Source: Candidatus Microgenomates bacterium
GTDB lineage: Bacteria; Patescibacteriota; Microgenomatia; 2-02-FULL-39-11
Assembly: GCA_022866885.1 (NCBI GenBank)
Contig: JALHWS010000097.1
Span: forward strand, 1-9,172
Direction: 5' to 3'
DNA: 9,172 nt
Below, piece by piece: positions 1-4,568 of this stretch. The translations under genes and the position numbers were made by a program. How positions within the stretch are numbered: the stretch's first letter is position 1; each line of letters starts with the position of its first letter. Below the pieces are notes generated by a model. The model had not been told where the DNA came from and made no database searches. It worked only from the letters and a program-made list of their open reading frames with translations.

Positions 1-1069
1 AAAGAATAGTCTCGATGGTTTCGGTCAAAGTGCCGATCTGGTTTAACTTGATGAGAATGGAATTGGTGGTTTTTTCCTCAATTCCTCTTTGCAGCCTTTT
101 CCTGTTGGTTACATACAGGTCATCACCGAGAATCTGGATTTTTTTGCCCTCTGATCGGGTAAATTTTTGAAAGGCATCCCAATCGTCTTCGGCAAAGATA
201 TCCTCCATGGAGATAATCGGGTATTTGGCAGCAAGCTTTATATAGAATGCAGCCAGTCCGTCACTGGTGACTGTTTTCCCTTCTTTATTCAGCTTATATT
301 TACCGTCTTTGTAAAACTCGGTAGCGGCCGAATCGATCCCAAAAGAAATACCTTTTCCAAGCATATATCCTGACTTTTTTATGGCTTCCGAAAGAAGTTG
401 AAATGGTTCTTCATTGGATCCGACATTCGGCGCAAACCCACCTTCATCGCCGACGGAGATGGCATAACCTTTGGCTTTGATAATTTTTTTCAGCAGTTGA
501 TAGACTTCCGCATTCATCCGGATCGCCTCGGCAATTGTTTTTGCACCGATGGGAAAAAGCATGTATTCCTGGATATCAGTAGCCCAATTGGCGTGCTTTC
601 CGCCGTTCATGACGTTCATTTCCGGAATCGGCATAAGATACCTTCCGGAAAACTTGGGATTAAATTTGGTCAGATACTGATAGAGTTCTTTTTTCTCCGA
701 AACTGCTTGCGCCCGGGCGGCACTTAAAGAAACAGACAAAATAGCATTGGCACCCAGATTTGCTTTATTCTCCGTACCATCAAGTTCAATCATGGTCCGG
801 TCAAGCTTTTCCTGATTACCAGCGTCAAGTCCGCGAATTACCCGGGAGATTTTTTGGTTGACATTCTCAACTGCTTTTAAGACTCCGGCGCCAAGGTAGC
901 GGTTTTTATCGCCATCCCGCAGTTCGACCGCTTCATATTTTCCGGTTGAAGCCCCTGAAGGAACGGCTGCCCAACCGACACTACTGTCTTCAAGGGAGGT
1001 AAAAGTTTCTACTGTCGGATTCCCCCGACTATCAAGGATTTCCAAGGCTTTGACTGATTTTATTTTCAT
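1..1069 (-). CDS. eno: Enolase (phosphopyruvate hydratase), C-terminus cut by window edge
   Basis: Cytoplasmic glycolytic enzyme converting 2-phosphoglycerate to phosphoenolpyruvate, Mg2+ dependent. The minus frame is open from the ATG at 1069 to the window edge, giving 356 residues of a family usually about 415-430 long, so the last 60-70 residues lie outside. It starts MKIKSVKALEILDSRGNPTV, the standard enolase N-terminus. Visible landmarks in order are PSGASTG, the GGKHA loop, GDEGGFAP with the catalytic Glu, the metal ligands in SMEDIFAEDDW and LGDDLYVTN, and SILIKLNQIGTLTET containing the catalytic Lys. The second active-site Lys region is off the edge. It lies 35 bases behind fic on the same strand, with an AGGAG too far (25 bases) from the ATG unless a hairpin bridges it; an in-frame TAA three codons upstream fixes the ATG. 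Confidence 0.97.
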   Translation of the reverse strand, partial: MKIKSVKALEILDSRGNPTVETFTSLEDSSVGWAAVPSGASTGKYEAVELRDGDKNRYLGAGVLKAVENVNQKISRVIRGLDAGNQEKLDRTMIELDGTENKANLGANAILSVSLSAARAQAVSEKKELYQYLTKFNPKFSGRYLMPIPEMNVMNGGKHANWATDIQEYMLFPIGAKTIAEAIRMNAEVYQLLKKIIKAKGYAISVGDEGGFAPNVGSNEEPFQLLSEAIKKSGYMLGKGISFGIDSAATEFYKDGKYKLNKEGKTVTSDGLAAFYIKLAAKYPIISMEDIFAEDDWDAFQKFTRSEGKKIQILGDDLYVTNRKRLQRGIEEKTTNSILIKLNQIGTLTETIETIL

Positions 1070-1099
1070 AATTATTTAATTGAATAATTGATAACTCCT
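1070..1099 (-). promoter_or_regulatory. eno ribosome binding site with intervening hairpin
   Basis: On the minus strand AGGAG (1095-1099) is followed by 25 bases before the eno ATG. Of these, 20 form an inverted repeat: AATTATT (1083-1089), loop of six, AATAATT (1070-1076) directly abutting the ATG. Folding would reduce the effective spacing from 25 to about 5 bases. Seen: the SD core and the perfect 7-bp A/T stem. Inferred: that the stem forms in vivo; all seven pairs are A-U, so it is weak. Confidence 0.55.
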
Positions 1100-1104
1100 A
1101 TATT

Positions 1105-2007
1105 CTATTGTATTTCTGCCGCATTTTGAAGTTGATCCTTTGCAATTTTCCAGACTCCTTTTTCCCGAAACGCCGGAATGGTTTGCCGGCGGGCAGCGTT
1201 GAAAACCGCCGAAGCATGCAGCTTATATCTGCGGATATAATCAGGCAGACTGACAATTGTCTCTCCCTTCAAATAGGCAATTCTTTTGTGAAGAGATTCC
1301 ATAAGAGCAAGCGACAATGTATTCTCCATGAGTTTTGTTTTTTTATCATTCCGATAAACTTCAAACGATTGGTAATATGTTTGTTTATCTTTCTGCCGGA
1401 TAATAATTCTGGGAAAACCTAACCGCAGAAGCTGATAATTTATCAGTACCCGGCCTAACCGGCCGTTTCCGTCATTAAACGGATGGATCGTCTCAAAATC
1501 CAAATGAAACCTGGCGATTTTCTCCAGGAAATACGACGAAAAGTTACTGCTGTATTCTACGAGAATTTCTTTCATTCTACGTTCGATATGTTCCGGCGGT
1601 ATAGCGATAAACGTACCAATCCGGACATATTCATTGCCCTGACGGAATCTTCCGGCGATGGTATCGTTGATGCCGCTAAGAAGCATCTTATGCAGAAGAA
1701 ACATCAACTCAATTGATAATTCCTGGTCCTGGGATTTAATTTTTTTAAATTCAATCACTCTGCCTAAATTTTTGGCTTCATACACTTCGCGCACCGTTAC
1801 TTTTCGGGATACTTCCAAATCTAGAAGGATCTGTTCAGTTTCTTTAAGCGTCAAGGTGGAGTTTTCTATGGCATTGGAATTATAAACATTTTCCGGAAGT
1901 TCAGCTTCATCAAGAAGGGTAAGTAAAGATTCCTTTCCCGGGCGCAACATATCATATGATTCTTTCAGTTTCCGGATCCGTTCTTTGACCGAAGGATAGA
2001 TTGCCAT
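1105..2007 (-). CDS. Fic family protein AMP-transferase (class II) with C-terminal HTH-like domain
   Basis: 300 residues. The Fic motif HPFNDGNGRLGR at 175-186 matches HPFx(D/E)GNGRxxR in full, including catalytic His175, so transfer of AMP from ATP to a target hydroxyl is the expected reaction. The N-terminal SNAIEN at 44-49 fits the inhibitory helix pattern [S/T]xxxE[G/N], with Glu48 as the inhibitory Glu of class II (self-inhibited) Fic proteins. Residues 252-300, including RRQTIPAFREKGVWKI, resemble an excisionase/HTH_17-type DNA-binding fold, suggesting a Fic/DNA-binding fusion. The ATG at 2007 lies within a few bases of the predicted transcription start and has no Shine-Dalgarno. The gene ends at TAG, 35 bases before eno. 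The target is unknown. Family call very firm, HTH call moderate. Confidence 0.95.
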   Translation of the reverse strand: MAIYPSVKERIRKLKESYDMLRPGKESLLTLLDEAELPENVYNSNAIENSTLTLKETEQILLDLEVSRKVTVREVYEAKNLGRVIEFKKIKSQDQELSIELMFLLHKMLLSGINDTIAGRFRQGNEYVRIGTFIAIPPEHIERRMKEILVEYSSNFSSYFLEKIARFHLDFETIHPFNDGNGRLGRVLINYQLLRLGFPRIIIRQKDKQTYYQSFEVYRNDKKTKLMENTLSLALMESLHKRIAYLKGETIVSLPDYIRRYKLHASAVFNAARRQTIPAFREKGVWKIAKDQLQNAAEIQ

Positions 2008-2016
2008 ACAAAAAGA

Positions 2017-2045
2017 AGTATACCATATTCACTCTATTTTGTCAA
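2017..2045 (-). promoter_or_regulatory. fic promoter, near-consensus sigma-70 type
   Basis: On the minus strand, TTGACA (2040-2045) and TATACT (2017-2022) are separated by exactly 17 bases. The expected start about 7 bases past the -10 is near 2010, and the fic ATG is at 2007, so the mRNA would have zero to three leader bases. Confidence 0.85.
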
Positions 2046-2059
2046 ATCATAGTGAATAT
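2025..2059. promoter_or_regulatory. Inverted repeat overlapping the fic promoter (candidate operator)
   Basis: Perfect 9-bp arms, ATATTCACT (2025-2033) and AGTGAATAT (2051-2059), with centres 26 bases apart. One arm lies in the -35/-10 spacer, the other just upstream of the -35. The upstream arm lies within a 10-base palindrome TGAATATTCA (2053-2062), and a degenerate third half-site AAATTCACG occurs at 2076-2084, again about 25 bases on. The location is typical of repression by occlusion; the fic HTH tail is a candidate binder (inference). Confidence 0.6.
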
Positions 2060-2095
2060 TCATTAAAAACAGGGTAAATTCACGGTGTTTTTAAC

Positions 2096-2437
2096 TTACT
2101 CCTGTGGAAGAAGATATACATTTACAAACCAAGTTTTCACTTTGGCCCAATGGAGATGTCCGGAAATTGATATATTGTTTTCCCTGCCAAGCACGCAATG
2201 AATATGGGGTTTTCCTTCCCGAATTTCCCCAACACCTGACATTTCTAAGGGTTCTTTATACTCTGTCGGGATATCTTTTTTGGCGTCTTTTTTTGGCATG
2301 AAGCTGATACAACACTCATCTACCGCGCCAATCACTGATATAATAGCGCCTTCCCGTATTCCTTTATCCTGAAGATTTTTTTAAACGGTTTCCATAACCT
2401 CTTCACCAGGATTGACATGGATTTTTATCATTGGCAT
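2096..2437 (-). pseudogene. PPC/DUF296-domain protein, interrupted by an in-frame stop
   Basis: From ATG 2437 the frame reads MPMIKIHVNPGEEVMETV, then TAA at 2381-2383, then continues in the same frame with KNLQDKGIREGAIISVIGAV to the stop at 2096. Joined, it is about 113 residues with the PPC (PF03479) hallmarks: an N-terminal PGE, IGAVDE, GKPHIHCVLGRE and GHLHWAKVKTW. These are found in small bacterial PPC proteins and the C-terminal domain of plant AT-hook proteins. No reading-frame shift is needed, only one nonsense codon beside a run of seven A. A GTG at 2335 could restart translation but would lose the first strand and helix. The start is 4 bases after the GIY-YIG stop, so they were an operon pair. 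It could be a real lesion, a sequencing error or a segregating allele. Confidence 0.75.
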
Positions 2438-2441
2438 ATTA

Positions 2442-2702
2442 TTATTTTACCTTGAAATAGACTTTTAACAATACTTTAATTGATTTTCTCCCATAACCAC
2501 TTTTTAAATACTCTTCTCTGTTTTTCGCATCAATCCTATTCAGAAATGCTTCGTAGAAAATGAGTTTATAGGGAATAAATAGTTTGGTAGCAAGATTTTT
2601 TCCTGAATTGTGTTCCTTGAATCTTTTCTTTAAATCTGAAGTGTAACCGATATAAAAACTCCTATCTTTGAGGGATTGGAGAATATAAGTGTAATAAAAC
2701 AT
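2442..2702 (-). CDS. GIY-YIG nuclease superfamily protein (UPF0213-like)
   Basis: 86 residues, a stand-alone GIY-YIG domain of typical length. The GIY strand appears as YTYIL (4-8), YIG at 17-19 is followed by YTSDLKKR with the conserved Arg27, EHNSGK follows, and the metal-binding Glu63 sits in AKNREEYLKSG. The fold cuts DNA or RNA in UvrC and homing endonucleases, but the physiological substrate of this short family is not known. It lies 123 bases downstream of tRNA-Ser(GGA) across a nested hairpin element and 4 bases ahead of the broken PPC gene. No Shine-Dalgarno is visible before the ATG. It is a common, often multicopy family in candidate-phyla genomes (family knowledge). Confidence 0.92.
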   Translation of the reverse strand: MFYYTYILQSLKDRSFYIGYTSDLKKRFKEHNSGKNLATKLFIPYKLIFYEAFLNRIDAKNREEYLKSGYGRKSIKVLLKVYFKVK

Positions 2703-2735
2703 GAAGGCGAAGCCGCGTTTATCTTAACGAAACAT

Positions 2736-2769
2736 GGAACGTAATAAATCCTTCGGATTTAAACGTTCC
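2736..2769 (-). repeat. Type II hairpin F2
   Basis: Minus-strand outer stem GGAACGT/ACGTTCC, internal loop T versus TT, inner stem TAAATCC/GGATTTA and a GAA triloop. It has the same architecture as A2, D2 and E2 but different stem sequences. It sits within the loop of the larger hairpin F. Confidence 0.8.
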
Positions 2770-2788
2770 TGCGTAATCTCTAAGCTCT

Positions 2789-2805
2789 CCTTCGACAAGC
2801 TCAGG
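2789..2805. repeat. Short dispersed repeat, CCTTCGACAAGCTCAGG type
   Basis: CCTTCGACAAGCTCAGG is an imperfect palindrome. I recognise it as a short sequence recurring in many environmental bacterial genomes. A sibling with the core CTGAGCGTAGTCGAAG lies at 5192-5213. Its function is not known. Confidence 0.6.
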
Positions 2806-2825
2806 ATCGCTAAGATATTACGCGG

Positions 2826-2913
2826 CGGAGAGAGCGGGATTCGAACCCGCGAGGACCTTGCAGCCCTACACGCTTTCCAGGCGTGCGCCATAAACCAGCT
2901 AGGCGATCTCTCC
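2826..2913 (-). tRNA. tRNA-Ser (anticodon GGA)
   Basis: 88 bases on the minus strand. The acceptor stem GGAGAGA/TCTCTCC closes it, with discriminator G. The anticodon stem CACGC/GCGTG holds loop CTGGAAA, so the anticodon is GGA (reads UCC/UCU). A long class II variable arm AGGGC/GTCCT is present, and the T arm GCGGG/CCCGC holds TTCGAAT. The 3' CCA is not encoded (next bases CCG). It is the last tRNA of the block, followed by hairpin element F. Confidence 0.95.
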
Positions 2914-2936
2914 TATTTTATTTGAAATCAAACGGC

Positions 2937-3015
2937 GAGACGTAATAAATTTACTTCGTAAATTTAAACGTCCCAGCAGCGTTGAATCCCGATCAAATCG
3001 GGATTCTTACGCTGC
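2937..3015 (-). repeat. tRNA-flanking hairpin pair E (types I and II)
   Basis: Minus-strand order. E1 (2976-3015) has stem GCAGCGT/ACGCTGC starting at the discriminator of tRNA-Arg(CCG), internal loop AA/A, and inner stem GAATCCCGAT/ATCGGGATTC. E2 (2937-2974) has GGGACGT/ACGTCTC with one G-U pair on this strand, internal loop T/TT, inner stem TAAATTTAC/GTAAATTTA and a GAA triloop. It is homologous in position to pair B. About 23 bases of plain AT-rich spacer then lead to tRNA-Ser(GGA). Confidence 0.85.
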
Positions 3016-3088
3016 GCGCCTGAGAGGACTCGAACCTCCAACCGCGAGATCCGGAATCTCGTGCTCTATCCAGTTAAGCTACAGGCGC
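3015..3088 (-). tRNA. tRNA-Arg (anticodon CCG)
   Basis: 74 bases on the minus strand. Acceptor GCGCCTG/CAGGCGC, discriminator G. Anticodon stem CGAGA/TCTCG with loop TTCCGGA gives anticodon CCG (reads CGG). The T arm GGAGG/CCTCT has one G-U pair around TTCGAGT. No CCA is encoded. Hairpins abut it on both sides, sharing its first two bases (D2) and its discriminator (E1). Confidence 0.95.
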
Positions 3089-3165
3089 AGAGTAATAATT
3101 TTCTTCGAAAATTAAACTCTGCTGGAGTGTTTAAATCCTGATTTTATCAGGATTTATTGCACTCC
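3087..3165 (-). repeat. tRNA-flanking hairpin pair D (types I and II)
   Basis: Minus-strand order. D1 (3124-3165) has stem GGAGTG/CACTCC, internal loop CAA/AA and inner stem TAAATCCTGAT/ATCAGGATTTA. D2 (3087-3122) has stem GCAGAGT/ACTCTGC, internal loop T/TT, inner stem TAATTTTC/GAAAATTA and a GAA triloop. The last two stem bases of D2 are nucleotides 1-2 of tRNA-Arg(CCG). The nudix stop codon (TGA, 3147-3149) lies inside the D1 inner stem. D is a copy of A with compensated changes. Confidence 0.88.
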
Positions 3166-3590
3166 GCATCATCAAATAATTTTAATGCTTCTTGGAATGC
3201 GGTCTTATCGGATTTGTATGTCAAACTTTTTTCCACTTTCTCTTTCGGCCACCACTCCACTTTCATCATTTCAAAATCATGGTTTTTTATGTCTCCTCCG
3301 GCATATTCCATAAGGAAATAATAGACAGTTTTGAAACGTTTCTCGCCTTTCCAGACGTAAAAATATCCGGCCGGTTTCGGCAGTTTGACAATGATTCTGC
3401 CTTTGACGCCAGTTTCTTCCTCCACTTCCCTCAAAGCCGTTTCTTCTTCTGATTCTCCTTCTTTATGGTCGCCGATAAAACCTTTCGGGAAAACCCAGCC
3501 CTTATGCTGACTGTGCTGGCAAACAAGCCAATAAACATTATTGGCTTTCCGCTCAAAAACAATTCCTCCGGCCGAAAATTCTTTAATCAT
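3147..3590 (-). CDS. Nudix hydrolase (Ap4A/diadenosine-polyphosphate or NTP pyrophosphohydrolase-like)
   Basis: 147 residues from ATG 3590. The 23-residue Nudix box at G40-V62 matches GX5EX7REUXEEXGU completely (GDHKEGE, then REVEEETGV), so Mg2+-dependent hydrolysis of a nucleoside diphosphate-linked substrate is expected. The opening SAGGIVF and the WVFPKG segment before the box resemble small Ap4A-hydrolase-like Nudix proteins, but the substrate cannot be read from sequence. The frame stays open upstream to 3683, but that extension is a translation of tRNA-Ser(CGA), so the ATG at 3590 is the supported start. It is only 12 bases past the tRNA 3' end with no Shine-Dalgarno, and the C-terminus (last residues ECNKS) and TGA lie inside hairpin D1. 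Confidence 0.93.
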   Translation of the reverse strand: MIKEFSAGGIVFERKANNVYWLVCQHSQHKGWVFPKGFIGDHKEGESEEETALREVEEETGVKGRIIVKLPKPAGYFYVWKGEKRFKTVYYFLMEYAGGDIKNHDFEMMKVEWWPKEKVEKSLTYKSDKTAFQEALKLFDDAECNKS

Positions 3591-3602
3591 AATGTTTCGC
3601 GG

Positions 3603-3689
3603 CGGTGGGAGAGGGATTTGAACCCCCGTGGGCCTTTCGACCCCCAAGGTTTTCGAGACCTGGCCGTTAAGCCGCTCCGGCATCCCACC
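3603..3689 (-). tRNA. tRNA-Ser (anticodon CGA)
   Basis: 87 bases on the minus strand. Acceptor GGTGGGA/TCCCACC, discriminator G. Anticodon stem CAGGT/ACCTT (outer pair C-T mismatched) with loop CTCGAAA gives CGA (reads UCG). A long G/C-rich variable arm capped by GAAA is followed by T arm GGGGG/CCCTC with one G-U pair around TTCAAAT. CCA is not encoded. The bases after it (GCCGCG from the discriminator) match those after tRNA-Ser(GGA), but here the nudix gene follows at once. Confidence 0.93.
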
Positions 3690-3704
3690 TTATTATCAAA
3701 TGGC

Positions 3705-3779
3705 GAAACGTAATAAATTTTCTTTGAAAATTGAAACGTTTCAGCAGCGTTTAAATCGCGAAGCGATTTATTACGCTGC
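3705..3779 (-). repeat. tRNA-flanking hairpin pair B (types I and II)
   Basis: Minus-strand order. B1 (3744-3779) has stem GCAGCGT/ACGCTGC starting at the discriminator of tRNA-Arg(GCG), internal loop AA/A, inner stem TAAATCGC/GCGATTTA and triloop TTC. B2 (3705-3742) has stem GAAACGT/ACGTTTC and inner stem AATTTTC/GAAAATT with an AAA triloop. A 15-base spacer separates it from tRNA-Ser(CGA). Confidence 0.85.
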
Positions 3780-3850
3780 GCGCCCACCCAGAATCGAACT
3801 GGGACCAGAGGCTCCGCAAGCCTCTACTCTATCCTTTAAGCTATGGGCGC
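3779..3850 (-). tRNA. tRNA-Arg (anticodon GCG, unusual)
   Basis: 72 bases on the minus strand. Acceptor GCGCCCA/TGGGCGC, discriminator G. The anticodon stem GAGGC/GCCTC is perfect and the loop is TTGCGGA, giving anticodon GCG. T arm CCCAG/CTGGG holds TTCGATT. No CCA encoded. Bacteria normally decode CGU/CGC/CGA with tRNA-Arg(ACG), A34 being deaminated to inosine by TadA; G34 here would read CGC and CGU without editing. It is first in the tRNA block, with hairpins A2 and B1 abutting. Confidence 0.93.
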
Positions 3851-3927
3851 AAAGTAATAATCTTCTTCGAAGATTAAACTTTGCTGGAGTGTTTAAATCC
3901 CGATTTGATCGGGATTTATTGCACTCC
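3849..3927 (-). repeat. tRNA-flanking hairpin pair A (types I and II)
   Basis: Minus-strand order. A1 (3886-3927) has stem GGAGTG/CACTCC, internal loop CAA/AA and inner stem TAAATCCCGAT/ATCGGGATTTA. A2 (3849-3884) has stem GCAAAGT/ACTTTGC, internal loop T/TT, inner stem TAATCTTC/GAAGATTA and a GAA triloop. The last two stem bases of A2 are nucleotides 1-2 of tRNA-Arg(GCG). It has the same 79-base length as pair D. Confidence 0.88.
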
Positions 3928-3943
3928 GCATTACTATACACCT

Positions 3944-3949
3944 ATTATA
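3944..3949 (-). promoter_or_regulatory. Possible -10 element for the tRNA block
   Basis: TATAAT on the minus strand, about 20 bases before hairpin A1. I see no convincing -35 at the right distance, so this is a weak call. If used, the transcript would start close to the A1 hairpin. Confidence 0.3.
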
Positions 3950-3987
3950 TTATCTGGAAGGTAAATACGCCACTTTGAGGAATGATT

Positions 3988-4521
3988 TCAGCTTTCCGAC
4001 TCAAACGGGATTTTTTTGGATAGCCATTCGGAAAAATTGTCAACCAGGCTCTTCGGCGGTTTTTCCTGAAAAAGGAGGTATTTACCGATAATCTCCTTCA
4101 GCTTTTTCTCATCGACTTCACGCAAAACCGCGCGCAGTTGGGCCGGAAAAGGCAATCTCGTCTGGATGACCAGAACTCTTTCCTCCCATTTGTTTTCAAA
4201 CCAGAAAGAATGAAGTTCAATCCAACGGAACATCCGTCCCGCATTGTCAAACCCCAAAGGGGTAATCCGGTGTTCTGTCTCAAGCGGCGGGATGGTAGAG
4301 ATGACATAAACGACAAAGGCGATAGACAAAATCACGCCGATCAATAAAAACTCATGCAGGAAAAAAACAATCACCACCAAAAGCAAAGTCAGGGCGGCAA
4401 TCGTCTGGTAAAAAATCCTGTTTCTTTTCTTGAAAGGATAGGCGGGACTCGTCCAGGAAACCAGTATTTCGTTAAGGTCTGGTTGATTTGATAGCGGATT
4501 ATTTTGGGCAGCCGTGTTCAT
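3988..4521 (-). CDS. Two-TM membrane protein with PH-like C-terminal region (DUF5673-like)
   Basis: 177 residues. After a polar N-terminus with LVSWTSPAYPFKKRNRIFY come two hydrophobic helices (roughly residues 38-55 and 58-78, IAALTLLLVVIVFFL and LLIGVILSIAFVVYVI) joined by a tight turn. A soluble domain follows, starting ETEHRITPLGFDNAGRMFRW and resembling the strand pattern of bacterial PH/YcxB-type domains, then a charged amphipathic tail ending in LSKKIPF. It is reminiscent of a protein common in Microgenomates genomes; the function is unknown. It has its own promoter overlapping the zinc-ribbon stop codon and a leader of about 11 bases with only a weak purine stretch (AGAAAG). The family comparison is from memory. 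Confidence 0.8.
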   Translation of the reverse strand: MNTAAQNNPLSNQPDLNEILVSWTSPAYPFKKRNRIFYQTIAALTLLLVVIVFFLHEFLLIGVILSIAFVVYVISTIPPLETEHRITPLGFDNAGRMFRWIELHSFWFENKWEERVLVIQTRLPFPAQLRAVLREVDEKKLKEIIGKYLLFQEKPPKSLVDNFSEWLSKKIPFESES

Positions 4522-4538
4522 ATTGTCTTTCTAAAGTC

Positions 4539-4568
4539 ATTATAGAACAACAACCTGCCTTTCTTCAA
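4539..4568 (-). promoter_or_regulatory. Promoter of the two-TM protein gene
   Basis: Minus-strand TTGAAG (4563-4568) and a perfect TATAAT (4539-4544) are 18 bases apart. The predicted start is near 4532 and the ATG is at 4521. The -35 overlaps the stop codon of the upstream zinc-ribbon gene. Confidence 0.75.

Larger units (their letters stand above)
2712..2826 (-). repeat. tRNA-flanking hairpin F, type I stem carrying a nested cargo
   Basis: On the minus strand the outer 7-bp stem GCCGCGT (2820-2826) pairs with ACGCGGC (2712-2718). An internal loop of AA versus A follows, then the inner 7-bp stem TATCTTA (2811-2817) pairs with TAAGATA (2720-2726). This matches the layout of hairpins B1 and E1, and the first paired base is the discriminator of tRNA-Ser(GGA). 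Unlike them, the apical loop is 84 bases long and holds a type II hairpin (2736-2769) and a CTGAGC...GTCGAAG repeat. A competing stem GCGTAAT/ATTACGC (2771-2777 with 2817-2823) is mutually exclusive with the outer one. Confidence 0.75.

Noticed and set aside
167..727. Plus-strand open frames within the enolase region
   Set aside because: They lie opposite a clear enolase reading frame and have no recognisable domains or start signals.
3591..3683. An N-terminal extension of the nudix reading frame to 3683
   Set aside because: It is a translation of the antisense-free tRNA-Ser(CGA) gene itself; the family N-terminus (SAGGIVF) begins after the ATG at 3590.
2736..3927. Hairpins as rho-independent terminators
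   Set aside because: None is followed by a T-run on the minus strand, and they lie between genes that seem cotranscribed.
2712..3927. A CRISPR-like array
   Set aside because: Repeated units are imperfect, palindromic and separated by tRNA genes; no constant repeat with unique spacers and no cas genes.
3465..3978. Plus-strand open frames across the tRNA block
   Set aside because: They are read through tRNAs and hairpins on the opposite strand and contain typical tRNA-antisense peptides (e.g. WERDLNPRGP).
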